From an uncultured Eubacteriaceae bacterium (GTDB lineage Bacteria > Bacillota > Clostridia > Eubacteriales > Eubacteriaceae): a DNA stretch of 28,591 bases. Below are positions 14,997 through 22,348 of the stretch, piece by piece. The translations under genes and the position numbers were made by a program. The first letter of the stretch is position 1. Each line of letters begins with the position of its first letter. The stretch covers positions 1 to 28,591 of the forward strand of contig CANRHG010000003.1 of NCBI GenBank assembly GCA_947630385.1, written 5' to 3'. The notes under the pieces were generated by a model, which saw only the letters and a list, made by a program, of their open reading frames with translations, was not told where the DNA came from and ran no database searches.

Positions 14997-15005
14997 TGAT
15001 AAAAT
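14997..15005 (+). promoter_or_regulatory. Extended -10 of the Mn-riboswitch/ATPase transcript
   Basis: TGATAAAAT is a TGn-extended -10 starting three bases after the sugar-transferase stop. It predicts a start near 15011-15013, right at the 5' edge of the aptamer. The -35 is weak. Confidence 0.5.
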
Positions 15006-15009
15006 AAAT

Positions 15010-15132
15010 GTGAACTCTTGAGGGAGTAGTTTGCGTGAAAGCGCGGTAAGTCAACATACTGGTTTAATCCTGGCTTGCCTTAAAAAACGAGACTCACGGG
15101 GAAAGCACGGCTTTCTCCTGTGGGTCTTTTTT
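15010..15132 (+). promoter_or_regulatory. yybP-ykoY (Mn2+) riboswitch with terminator platform
   Basis: The leader has the conserved blocks of this class: GGGAGTAG (15022-15029), GTCAACATACT (15050-15060), GGCTTGCC (15072-15079) and ACGAGACT (15087-15094). The pairing agrees. P1 is GTGA-TCTTG (15010-15020) with CGAGA-TCAC (15088-15097). One arm is TGCG/CGCG in 15032-15045. The second arm is GGTAAG (15045-15050) with CTTGCC (15074-15079). The 3' strand of P1 is also the 5' strand of a terminator hairpin (15090-15127), so metal binding should free the downstream gene. Known members sense Mn2+ and often precede metal exporters, including P-type ATPases. Confidence 0.87.
15090..15132 (+). terminator. 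Riboswitch-controlled intrinsic terminator
   Basis: AGACTCAC with GGGGAAAG (15090-15105) pairs with CTTTCTCC and GTGGGTCT (15111-15127) around a CACGG loop, followed by six T (15127-15132). The arm 15090-15097 overlaps the riboswitch P1, so the two structures exclude each other. Confidence 0.9.
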
Positions 15133-15186
15133 GTTGCCATCAACTACCTATCATCTAAAGAAAGGGTATTCGCGCCAAAAAATTTT

Positions 15187-17850
15187 ATGAATGATTATTT
15201 ACTTACAAGCGAAAAAGTTTTAAACAAATACGCTACGACCATTATGGGACTAAGTGGGTCTCAGGTCGGAGAAAATTTAAAAAAATACGGACCAAATACG
15301 CTGAGCAAGCAAAAACCCGAATCCTTACTTAAAAGAATCTGGGACGCGGCTACTGAGCCGATAATTTTAATGCTCATCTTTGCCGGAATCATCGCCCTGA
15401 TCGTGAACATTATCCGGGGGTTTACCGGCGGGGAGACCGACTACCTCGAAGTCGTCGGCGTCTTTTTGGCCATTTCCCTTTCGGTTTCCATCACGGTTTT
15501 TATGGAAGGCCGCTCCCAAAAAGCTTTTGAGGCTTTAAATGAGATCAGTAACAACATCATCGTCAAAGTCGTACGAAACGGTCAGGTTTTGACCCTACCC
15601 AAGGAGGACTTGGTCGTGGGTGATATCATCGAACTGTCTCAGGGCGATAAGATCCCGGCCGACTGTCGCGTGCTCGAAGCGGTCCAGACCCAAGTCGACG
15701 AATCAAGTCTCACCGGTGAGAGCGAACCGGTCACAAAAAACGAAAAAGCCTTGCGGGATAAAAAAACCCCTTTAGCCGAGCGGAGTAACATGCTCTACAG
15801 CGGCTCCTACTTGACCGACGGCTCAGCCAGGGCGGTCGTCGTAGCCGTCGGTGACAAGACCGAAATCGGCAAGATCGCAAAGGAACTCAACGTAAAAAAC
15901 CGCTCTACGACGCCGCTGCAGGAAAAACTGACCCGTCTCGGGAAGCAGATCACGGTCCTTGGGATCATCGCGGCCTCGATTGTTTTTATAACCGAGCTTG
16001 TCAGCTTTTATCTAAAGGGGACCCTGATTCTAACGAACGTCTTAGACGCGCTGGTCACGAGCGTCGTACTGATCGTAGCCGCCGTCCCGGAGGGCCTTCC
16101 GACGATCGTAGCCGTATCCTTATCATTAAACGTCATCAAACTGGCAAGGCAAAACGCGCTGGTTAAAAAGATGATCGCTTCGGAGACGGTAGGCTGTATT
16201 GACGTGATCTGTTCGGACAAAACGGGGACACTGACCGAAAATAAAATGAGCGTTCGCTCTTTTTACGATACAAGACCGAAACAGCCGGAAGAACTGGATA
16301 ATAAACTTTTGGCTTTAAATATCTGCGTAAACTCAAGCGCGGATCTCGACGAAAACGGGAATTACATCGGCAATCCTACCGAAGGCGCGCTCCTTAAGTT
16401 TTACGAAGGCTCCAAAGTTAAAAGGGACTTAAATAAGAGCTATAAAGACTTAAGAAATGAAACCGTGGTCAAGGAAGTCCTTCCGTTTAATTCCGAGCGA
16501 AAATACATGAAAACGGTCTTAAATCTCGATGGACAGGAGACCGAACTCTATAAAGGAAGCCCCGAGTTTATCCTAAGTAACAGTAACCTACAGACTGGGC
16601 AAAAAGAAGCGGTAAACCGGGCCATAAGAGAGCAAGAGCAAAAAGCGATGCGAATCCTCGCTTTTGGGCACAAAAATGAAAATACCGGTCCGGAGATGGT
16701 CTTTGACGGTTTTGTCGCCATCCGCGACCAGCTTAGGCCGGAAGTGTTTGAAGCCGTAAAAACCGCCAATCGGGCGGGGATTGAAACAAAAATCCTAACG
16801 GGCGACAACATCAATACGGCTAAGGCGATCGCAGACGAACTTGGAATTTTAGAAGAAAACTCGGTCATTTTAAGCGCTAACGACGTCGATGAGATGGAAG
16901 ATACTGAGCTTAAAGAACTCCTCCCCCATCTTAAACTCATCGCGCGAAGCACTCCCGCGGTCAAACTACGTATTGTAAATCTCTTAAAAGAGGAAGGCAG
17001 GGTTGTAGCCGTAACCGGAGACGGGATCAACGACGCGCCGGCTTTAAAAAACGCGGACGTCGGAATAGCCATGGGTATCTCGGGAACGGAAGTCTCAAAA
17101 GAAGCCAGCGACATCGTGCTGCTCAACGACTCATTCGCGACGATCATCAACGCGGTAGAGTGGGGCCGCAATATTTACGAAAATTTTAAACGCTTCATCT
17201 CGTTCCAGCTTACGGTGAACGTGGCATCGGTCATCTGTGTTTTTGTCTCAATTATTCTCGGCTTGGCCGCTCCGTTTAACGCCCTAGAACTTTTATGGAT
17301 CAACATTATAATGGACGGGCCACCGGCACTGACTTTGGGACTTGAGCCCAATTACAAAGACCTGTTAAACAGAACGCCTACCGACCGGAGTGTAAATATT
17401 CTGACACGTCCCATTTACGAACGGATCTTTTTGACCGCGCTCTACGAGTCCGTGATTTTTTTGGCCCAGTACATTACAAACTTTTTAAACATACCGGTAC
17501 ACGAACAGATGACGGCTTTGTTTACCCTATTCGTCCTGTTTCAGCTCTTTAACTCCTTTAACTGTAGGGAGCTTCACGACGGATCGTGTTTTAAGCACTT
17601 CTTTTCCAACCGGCTCATGTTGGTGATCGTCTCTCTGGCCTTTGTCCTTCAGGTCGTCTTTATCCAGTACGCCGGAAGCTTTTTTGGGACGGTTCCTTTA
17701 AGTTTTGAGACCTGGGTCAAACTGTTCGCGACTGCCTCGACCGTTTTGATCCTGACGGAAATCGTCCGCTTTATTATGCGAACGGTGAGAAAACAGAAGA
17801 AAAATTACGGAAGCTTGGTTAAAAAAAATACTTTGGAAAACCGGAACTAA
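15187..17850 (+). CDS. P-type cation-transporting ATPase (P2, Ca2+/Mn2+ type)
   Basis: An 887-aa metal pump. In order: a cation-ATPase N-terminal domain; first helix pair; actuator loop with TGES (about 176-179); fourth helix motif PEGLP (about 301-305), as in SERCA/PMCA-like pumps; phosphorylation motif CSDKTGTLT with Asp344; nucleotide-binding KGSPEF; and hinge TGDGINDAPALK. A six-helix C-terminal domain follows, with NIIMDGPPALTLGLEP and a helix NSFNCRE. The Mn riboswitch just upstream suggests export of Mn2+, perhaps also Ca2+, as for streptococcal MgtA. The frame extends to TTG at 15031, but that part is the riboswitch. ATG 15187 matches the family start. No close ribosome site is visible; AAAGGG lies about 17 bases upstream. 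Confidence 0.92.
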   Translation: MNDYLLTSEKVLNKYATTIMGLSGSQVGENLKKYGPNTLSKQKPESLLKRIWDAATEPIILMLIFAGIIALIVNIIRGFTGGETDYLEVVGVFLAISLSVSITVFMEGRSQKAFEALNEISNNIIVKVVRNGQVLTLPKEDLVVGDIIELSQGDKIPADCRVLEAVQTQVDESSLTGESEPVTKNEKALRDKKTPLAERSNMLYSGSYLTDGSARAVVVAVGDKTEIGKIAKELNVKNRSTTPLQEKLTRLGKQITVLGIIAASIVFITELVSFYLKGTLILTNVLDALVTSVVLIVAAVPEGLPTIVAVSLSLNVIKLARQNALVKKMIASETVGCIDVICSDKTGTLTENKMSVRSFYDTRPKQPEELDNKLLALNICVNSSADLDENGNYIGNPTEGALLKFYEGSKVKRDLNKSYKDLRNETVVKEVLPFNSERKYMKTVLNLDGQETELYKGSPEFILSNSNLQTGQKEAVNRAIREQEQKAMRILAFGHKNENTGPEMVFDGFVAIRDQLRPEVFEAVKTANRAGIETKILTGDNINTAKAIADELGILEENSVILSANDVDEMEDTELKELLPHLKLIARSTPAVKLRIVNLLKEEGRVVAVTGDGINDAPALKNADVGIAMGISGTEVSKEASDIVLLNDSFATIINAVEWGRNIYENFKRFISFQLTVNVASVICVFVSIILGLAAPFNALELLWINIIMDGPPALTLGLEPNYKDLLNRTPTDRSVNILTRPIYERIFLTALYESVIFLAQYITNFLNIPVHEQMTALFTLFVLFQLFNSFNCRELHDGSCFKHFFSNRLMLVIVSLAFVLQVVFIQYAGSFFGTVPLSFETWVKLFATASTVLILTEIVRFIMRTVRKQKKNYGSLVKKNTLENRN

Positions 17851-17861
17851 AGTGGTAAAAT
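17833..17861 (+). promoter_or_regulatory. Promoter for a possible small RNA
   Basis: TTGGAA (17833-17838), a 17-base spacer and TGG-TAAAAT (extended -10, hexamer 17856-17861). It straddles the end of the ATPase gene and points into a gene-free region. It is among the best promoter-like matches of the window. Confidence 0.6.
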
Positions 17862-17867
17862 AGTTGT

Positions 17868-18025
17868 GAGAAAACTTTGACTCATCTGTATCTTTACTTA
17901 TTTTTTGTTATCTTCTTTAGTCAAAGTTTTTACGTATCAAATCCCAGGTCAACTGGGTGCCAAATCCCTTAAGTAATTGTATAAACGTTATATAAAAAAG
18001 ACCGGAAATTAACCGGTCTTTTTTT
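17868..18025 (+). ncRNA. Candidate structured small RNA (~160 nt), unknown family
   Basis: A promoter with correct spacing ends at 17861 and a terminator ends at 18025, with no reading frame of note between. The transcript would fold a perfect 12-bp stem, AAAACTTTGACT (17871-17882) with AGTCAAAGTTTT (17919-17930), around a 36-base loop made mainly of T and C. A small hairpin CCCAG-GTCAA-CTGGG (17943-17957) and then the terminator hairpin follow. I do not recognise any known family. It could also be only the 3' untranslated part of the ATPase message, though the separate promoter argues for its own transcript. Confidence 0.4.
17994..18025. terminator. Bidirectional terminator between the ATPase/small RNA and ribokinase
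   Basis: An A-run plus GACCGG (18000-18005) pairs with CCGGTC (18013-18018) plus a T-run (18019-18025), loop of seven. It works for the plus strand and, through the A-run, for the convergent ribokinase gene ending at 18048. Confidence 0.9.
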
Positions 18026-18047
18026 ATGTAAAACTTTTGCGATCTAA

Positions 18048-18971
18048 TTAAAGTCCCTTTTCTTTTCGATACTCTTCGAGTTCTACACGGTTGGGGATCG
18101 ACTGCTGTGCGCCTTCACGGGAGACCGTGATGGCCGAAGCCATGTTGGAGAAACGCATGGCATCTTCGAAGTTTAGTCCATCCGCCATCGCGGCGATCAT
18201 AGCTCCGATAAACGTATCGCCCGCTGCCGTCGTATCTACGGCGTTGGTCTTAAAAGCGGGAACAAAATAATCTTTTCCCTTGTCCCGTCCGTACGCTCCA
18301 CTGGAACCCAAGGTGATAATAACTTGTGGGATACCGTTTTTTTCGAGAATATCCGCTGCCTTTGCAGCTTCTTTTTCGTCGTGGGGGTAAATTCCGGTAA
18401 TGATCTCACACTCGGTTTCGTTGATGCAGACGCTGTCGATATTTTTATAGAGGTCTTCGGTCAGTGGTTTTGCCGGAGCAGGATTTACGATACAAAACAA
18501 TCCCTTATCGTGGGCGTGTTCCAAAGCTTTGTGGGTGGTTTCGGGGTTGCACTCGAACTGGGTCAGGAAGATATCGCCCGGTTCGGCAATTTCATCGATG
18601 GAGGTACAAACTTCATTCGGATCCAACGAGTAATTGGCTCCGTGGTCCAGAATGATGCGGTTGTTATTGTTGCAACGAATTATAACGGCTATCCCCGTTG
18701 ACGTTCCGTCTAAGTGCCTTAGATGCAGACAACCGATACCGGCGTCTTCCATACAATCGGTCAAAACGTTTCCAAATTCATCCTCACCGACGGCTCCGAT
18801 CATAGAGACGTCCGCGCCGAGCCTTGAAGCCGCAACCGCCTGATTGGCGCCTTTACCACCAGGGTTGGTCAAAAAGTCCGAACCGTTCATCGTCTCCCCT
18901 TCTTGAGGGATCCGGTCACATAGGATACTTAAATCCATATTAAGACTTCCGAAAACTATTGCTTTTGACAT
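18048..18971 (-). CDS. rbsK: Ribokinase
   Basis: A 307-aa PfkB-family sugar kinase that makes ribose 5-phosphate. The N-terminal NMDLS and the substrate loop NPGGKGANQAVAASRLG (36-52) fit ribokinase well. The C-terminal signature DTTAAGDTFIGA holds the catalytic base Asp252 and the anion hole. The ATG at 18971 has AAGGA eight bases upstream; the frame extends to 19007, but that part overlaps a terminator hairpin and is not coding. It follows a nucleoside hydrolase gene, whose reaction releases ribose, and a transporter. All three run in one direction, so ribose from nucleosides is the likely substrate. Confidence 0.95.
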   Translation of the reverse strand: MSKAIVFGSLNMDLSILCDRIPQEGETMNGSDFLTNPGGKGANQAVAASRLGADVSMIGAVGEDEFGNVLTDCMEDAGIGCLHLRHLDGTSTGIAVIIRCNNNNRIILDHGANYSLDPNEVCTSIDEIAEPGDIFLTQFECNPETTHKALEHAHDKGLFCIVNPAPAKPLTEDLYKNIDSVCINETECEIITGIYPHDEKEAAKAADILEKNGIPQVIITLGSSGAYGRDKGKDYFVPAFKTNAVDTTAAGDTFIGAMIAAMADGLNFEDAMRFSNMASAITVSREGAQQSIPNRVELEEYRKEKGL

Positions 18972-18990
18972 TTTTCTGTCCTTACTAAAA

Positions 18991-19016
18991 GAAAACGCTA
19001 AGGTCATCCTTAGCGT
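18991..19016 (-). terminator. Terminator or attenuator between nucleoside hydrolase and ribokinase genes
   Basis: On the minus strand ACGCTAAGG-ATGA-CCTTAGCGT is a perfect 9-bp stem with a tetraloop, followed by TTTTCTTTT. It lies between the two genes (19040 and 18971), so the ribokinase level is probably reduced relative to the upstream genes. Confidence 0.8.
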
Positions 19017-19039
19017 CTCTTTCCTACATTAAAGTCGAA

Positions 19040-20008
19040 CTATTTCGCTTCGGCTTCTTTAATTATGTTCTGGATATCGTCGTTGAGCTGTTTTTCAAAC
19101 TTTTCGGCGTCAACGAGCATTGCAACGTTGATCGGATTTTCAGAACTTCTTAAGGTCTTGACATTCCCGATCGTACGTCCTCTCATTTCACCTTCCGTAT
19201 CCACTACGACGTCCAGCGGAACCGTCGTGACGAGTTCCGGATTTGCTGCTACCGCGACGGCCAGTGGATCGTGTAAGCTACATCCACCAAGTCCTGGTGT
19301 GCTCTTTTCATAGAAATCAATGTAGTAATTAACTTCGTCCGCTAATTTTTCACCAATTTCTCCGAGTTTACGCCATTCGTTGACTTTATCACGGTTTAGC
19401 ATGACTCTCATCGTAACGTCTAGACCAACTAAAGTAATCGGAGCGCCGCTTTCTTCGAGGACGATCTTGGCTGCTTCGGGGTCGTTTCCGATGTTGGCTT
19501 CTGCCGCCGGGCTTACGTTACCCTGAACGCCTACGGCACCGCCCATGATCGTTACGTTACCGGCTTCTTTTAATTTTCCAGGATATTTCTGTTCCAAAAG
19601 AGCCAGATTCGTCAGCGGACCGGTCGCGATGATCGTCAGGTCGTCGCCGTACTCGTCAATAGCCTGAGCCAAAAAGTCCGCAGCTTCAATATCTTCGGCT
19701 ACACGGTCGCTCTTAGGTATGACGACTTCACCTAAACCGTTCTTGCCGTGAATTTCCCAAATCGCCGGTGGGGCTTCAAATACTTCTTCACTGACGAGGT
19801 TGTGTTTGGCGCCCGGATAGACTTTTACTTCCGGATGTCCGAGCATTTCCGTCAAATCAAGGGCGTTCCTTTCAGAGGTAGCCTGTGGGACGTTTCCGAA
19901 AACCGTCGTAACACCAATAACATCGAGTTCTGGATTTTCCAAAGCTTCCATTAAAGCCATGGTATCATCGACACCAATATCTAAGTCTAGAATAGCTTTT
20001 TTTGCCAT
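19040..20008 (-). CDS. Inosine/uridine-preferring nucleoside hydrolase
   Basis: A 322-aa enzyme that splits nucleosides into base and ribose. The calcium-binding N-terminal motif is DLDIGVDD (Asp8, Asp10, Asp14, Asp15), where most relatives have DTDPGIDD. FGNVP (about 38-42), the ATGPLTNLA loop, the MGGA loop and GCSLHDPLAVA with the conserved His-Asp near residue 245 complete the active site. The start has AAAGGAG seven bases before the ATG. It sits between an MFS transporter gene (25-32 bases upstream) and ribokinase. Preference for purine or pyrimidine nucleosides cannot be read from sequence. Confidence 0.94.
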   Translation of the reverse strand: MAKKAILDLDIGVDDTMALMEALENPELDVIGVTTVFGNVPQATSERNALDLTEMLGHPEVKVYPGAKHNLVSEEVFEAPPAIWEIHGKNGLGEVVIPKSDRVAEDIEAADFLAQAIDEYGDDLTIIATGPLTNLALLEQKYPGKLKEAGNVTIMGGAVGVQGNVSPAAEANIGNDPEAAKIVLEESGAPITLVGLDVTMRVMLNRDKVNEWRKLGEIGEKLADEVNYYIDFYEKSTPGLGGCSLHDPLAVAVAANPELVTTVPLDVVVDTEGEMRGRTIGNVKTLRSSENPINVAMLVDAEKFEKQLNDDIQNIIKEAEAK

Positions 20009-20040
20009 AATAAAACTCCTTTGTTAAATTTATTTATTTT

Positions 20041-21393
20041 TTAGCTGTAACAGTCCTGCGGACTAGCAGATAAACTACCAAGCCGACGAGAGTTTGAATA
20101 CTGGGCGACTTCACCTGTCTGTCCAAGCAGGTTCGAACCGTAGCTCGGATTTGCGATCATCATCGGAGCAAATACGCTGATCCCGATGGAGGCGGTTACG
20201 TTTAGAACTAAGTCGTTCAGACCAAGAACACGGCCGGCTTCGTTTGGCGGGACGGTTCCTGTAACCGTATCGTAAATCGGAGAGTAGATAAGACCAAAGC
20301 CGATGTAAATGATACTTGAAGTGATGATAATGGCTACCGGACCACTGTTAATGAAGAAAGCGGTCAAAGCAAAGCCAACGACCATAAAGATTGCAGCTAT
20401 GATGATCATCATTTCACGACCGATCTTCGCGTCGATCTTACCAGAAACAACAGCTACGATTGCCGAAATGATAAAGGCCGGAACTAGCATGAAAGAAACC
20501 TGAGCCGAGTTATAGCCGAACAGTGCGCCACCCGAAGCGTTGAAGGCCGGTGTCAGTGAGTAGTTTACAAAATAGAATATGAAAACTAACAGCGTAGCCA
20601 TGAGCCATCTCTTGTTTTTGAAGAATTCGGGAGTGATGAACGGATTCTTGGCCCTAGAGATATAGATCGCAAAGATAATGAAGAATATGATCGATCCGGC
20701 AAGGACGAACAGATTGTAATCCGAGAAGTACAGGGATAATAACATAACTGCGATACCGATGATTACAAAACCAGGAACGTCGATCTTAACATCACCAGCC
20801 GGTGCATAGGTCGGTAGGTTCTTTAATAGATAAGGAATAAAGAAGATCGATAATACCGGGATCAAGAATAAGAAAGTCCAATTGATGGTCGTTAGAACAC
20901 CACCGGCGACGATACCGATTAACGTAGCCAGCTGATAGGCCGCGTTAAAGATTCCGAAGAAGGTAACCTTTTCTTCGTCTTGTAAGTACCTTGCCGTCAT
21001 GACCAGGTAAACCGAACCGGCAACTTGTGCTCCAGCCGTTTGTAAGCAACGGCAAAGGATAACTAGCCAAATATTAAAGCTTAGGAAGAAACCGCCGATA
21101 GAACCAACAAACAACAGGACAATGCCGACTAACATCATCTTTCGCAGGGATACGAAGTCACCGAGCGATCCATAAATAAAACATACAATACCTAAAACAA
21201 TTCCGGGAATTGAAGAGATCAGCGAAGCGTATTCCGGAGCTCCCAGATCGTCCCCAATGTTTTGGAAGACCAGGTTGAAAGCTTGCAGACACAGCGTACC
21301 AAGGACAAACATGATCGCTAGCATCCACAACATCGTCTTAACCTTTTTAGGATCGATTTGCTCGAATGCATTGGTTGAAACGTTTTCAGCCAT
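20041..21393 (-). CDS. MFS transporter (DHA2-like), probably for nucleosides; frameshift near the 3' end
   Basis: A 450-aa membrane protein with about 13 visible helices starting near residue 20. GSLGDFVSLRKMM between early helices is the MFS A-like motif, and CRCLQTAGAQ is typical of drug:H+ antiporter-2-like members. The start is the ATG at 21393, with AAAGGAG eight bases upstream; the ATG at 21411 overlaps that site. The last 16 residues of this frame (after VAQYS) are unlike any membrane helix. The next phase reads QTLVGLVVYLLVRRTV plus TAKK and stops at 20034, an ideal final helix. One base too many around the CCC at 20105-20103 would explain it. Position before nucleoside hydrolase and ribokinase suggests nucleoside import. 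Confidence 0.85.
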   Translation of the reverse strand: MAENVSTNAFEQIDPKKVKTMLWMLAIMFVLGTLCLQAFNLVFQNIGDDLGAPEYASLISSIPGIVLGIVCFIYGSLGDFVSLRKMMLVGIVLLFVGSIGGFFLSFNIWLVILCRCLQTAGAQVAGSVYLVMTARYLQDEEKVTFFGIFNAAYQLATLIGIVAGGVLTTINWTFLFLIPVLSIFFIPYLLKNLPTYAPAGDVKIDVPGFVIIGIAVMLLSLYFSDYNLFVLAGSIIFFIIFAIYISRAKNPFITPEFFKNKRWLMATLLVFIFYFVNYSLTPAFNASGGALFGYNSAQVSFMLVPAFIISAIVAVVSGKIDAKIGREMMIIIAAIFMVVGFALTAFFINSGPVAIIITSSIIYIGFGLIYSPIYDTVTGTVPPNEAGRVLGLNDLVLNVTASIGISVFAPMMIANPSYGSNLLGQTGEVAQYSNSRRLGSLSASPQDCYS

Positions 21394-21436
21394 TGTTCTT
21401 TCTCCTTTCATTAAATTTTGTATTAATCTATTTCTT

Positions 21437-21452
21437 TATATAACCGTTTTCA
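21437..21452 (-). promoter_or_regulatory. Candidate -10 and operator half-site of the nucleoside operon
   Basis: On the minus strand TGAAAACGGTT (21452-21442) resembles a LacI-family operator and runs directly into TATATA (21442-21437), a possible -10, about 44 bases before the MFS start. No good -35 is visible. Confidence 0.35.
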
Positions 21453-21534
21453 TAAAAGATTAACTAACAAAAAAAGAAAAAAAATCCAGTTTTAGAACAA
21501 AATTTTTCGGATGATATCGATTTCAGAAAACTTT

Positions 21535-21548
21535 TTAAAACGTTTTAA
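21535..21548. promoter_or_regulatory. LacI/RbsR-type palindrome
   Basis: TTAAAACGTTTTAA is a perfect 14-bp palindrome with the central CG typical of LacI-family operators such as RbsR sites. It lies 142 bases upstream of the MFS start. No regulator gene is in the window. Confidence 0.45.
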
Positions 21549-21664
21549 TTTAATTAAAATTTAAACAAAAAACTGACCAAGTTTGATTTCAATTAAGTTT
21601 TTAAATTTAATCTATTGAAATTTTTAATCAAAGAAGTAAAAACAAAGGCTTTAGAAAATTCGAG

Positions 21665-21708
21665 AAAAAGAAAACCCAAAAAGGAAGAAAATCTACCTTT
21701 TTGGGTTT
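21665..21708 (-). terminator. Terminator of the 21716-22342 gene
   Basis: AAACCCAAAAAGG (21672-21684) pairs perfectly with CCTTTTTGGGTTT (21696-21708) around an 11-base loop. On the minus strand a T-rich tract follows. Confidence 0.85.
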
Positions 21709-21715
21709 ATTTGAT

Positions 21716-22342
21716 TTACCTAATAAAGTGGGTCCAGGGACGATCCGTATCGATCCGGGGCGGCTCGATCCCTTCGGCTTCTGCGTTTCCAATAGCTTTT
21801 AACATCCAAACCATGTTCTTGGCCAAACGCTTCATGATATAGATGCCTTCTTCGTCCTGTCTGGTCTCGCCAAAGGTCCTACCGTGTTCCATCGGCCAGT
21901 AAACCGACGAGACGACCGGCATTTCCGTGATCGTAAAATATTTTTCCAGCACGTCGAGCGCTGCGGTCGTTCCGGCTCTTCGCGCGACGACACAGGCAGC
22001 GGCCGGTTTGTGGTGGAAACAGTCGTTGGCCGCGTAAAACAGCCGGTCGAGAATACTGATCAAAGCCCCGTTCGGTGAGGCGTAATAAACCGGAGATCCG
22101 ACGATAAAACCGTCGGCGGTCTGCATCGCTTTTAAGACGGGATTGACGATATCGTCGTCGAAGATGCAGCGGTGCGTTTTATCGCAGCGCCCACAAGCGA
22201 TACAGCCGTGGACCGGACCGGTGCCGATCCAAAACATTTCGGTCTGAACGCCTTCATTGTTTAGCTCACGCGCGATATCGTTTAACATATCGTAGGTATT
22301 TCCGTTTTTATGCGGACTACCGTTAATTAAAACTACTTTCAT
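21716..22342 (-). CDS. Flavodoxin-fold NAD(P)H-dependent FMN oxidoreductase
   Basis: A 208-aa protein of the NADPH-dependent FMN reductase group. VLINGSPHKNGNTYDML at the start is the FMN phosphate loop (SPxxxGNT). GCIACGRCDKTHRC (about 46-59) is a Cys motif found in the iron-sulfur-flavoprotein-like branch, here with four Cys; whether it binds a cluster is unknown. IVGSPVYYASPNGALISILDR is the second FMN site. It starts six bases after the stop of the sodium:alanine symporter gene, so the two share a message, and a terminator follows. The ribosome site is weak (AAAGATAA). Confidence 0.88.
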   Translation of the reverse strand: MKVVLINGSPHKNGNTYDMLNDIARELNNEGVQTEMFWIGTGPVHGCIACGRCDKTHRCIFDDDIVNPVLKAMQTADGFIVGSPVYYASPNGALISILDRLFYAANDCFHHKPAAACVVARRAGTTAALDVLEKYFTITEMPVVSSVYWPMEHGRTFGETRQDEEGIYIMKRLAKNMVWMLKAIGNAEAEGIEPPRIDTDRPWTHFIR

Positions 22343-22348
22343 TTATCT

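Larger units (their letters stand above)
21394..21715. other. Regulatory intergenic region upstream of the nucleoside operon
   Basis: 322 bases, very AT-rich. They hold the minus-strand promoter region of the MFS gene, two LacI-type operator-like sites, and at the far end the terminator of the 21716 gene. I see no small gene. Confidence 0.5.

Noticed and set aside
15031..15186. N-terminal extension of the P-type ATPase from a TTG
   Set aside because: This stretch is the riboswitch aptamer and its terminator; the translated residues do not look like the family, which begins at ATG 15187.
16548..17171. 207-aa open frame antisense to the ATPase gene
   Set aside because: It is Ser/Thr-rich, typical of the complement of a coding strand, and has no ribosome site or family resemblance.
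17871..17935. Ordinary terminator of the ATPase gene
   Set aside because: The stem is perfect and T's follow, but a 36-base loop is too long for an efficient intrinsic terminator, and a proper one lies at 17994-18025.
21615..21842. 75-aa plus-strand open frame
   Set aside because: It spans the terminator hairpin and the antisense end of the oxidoreductase gene, so it is a shadow.
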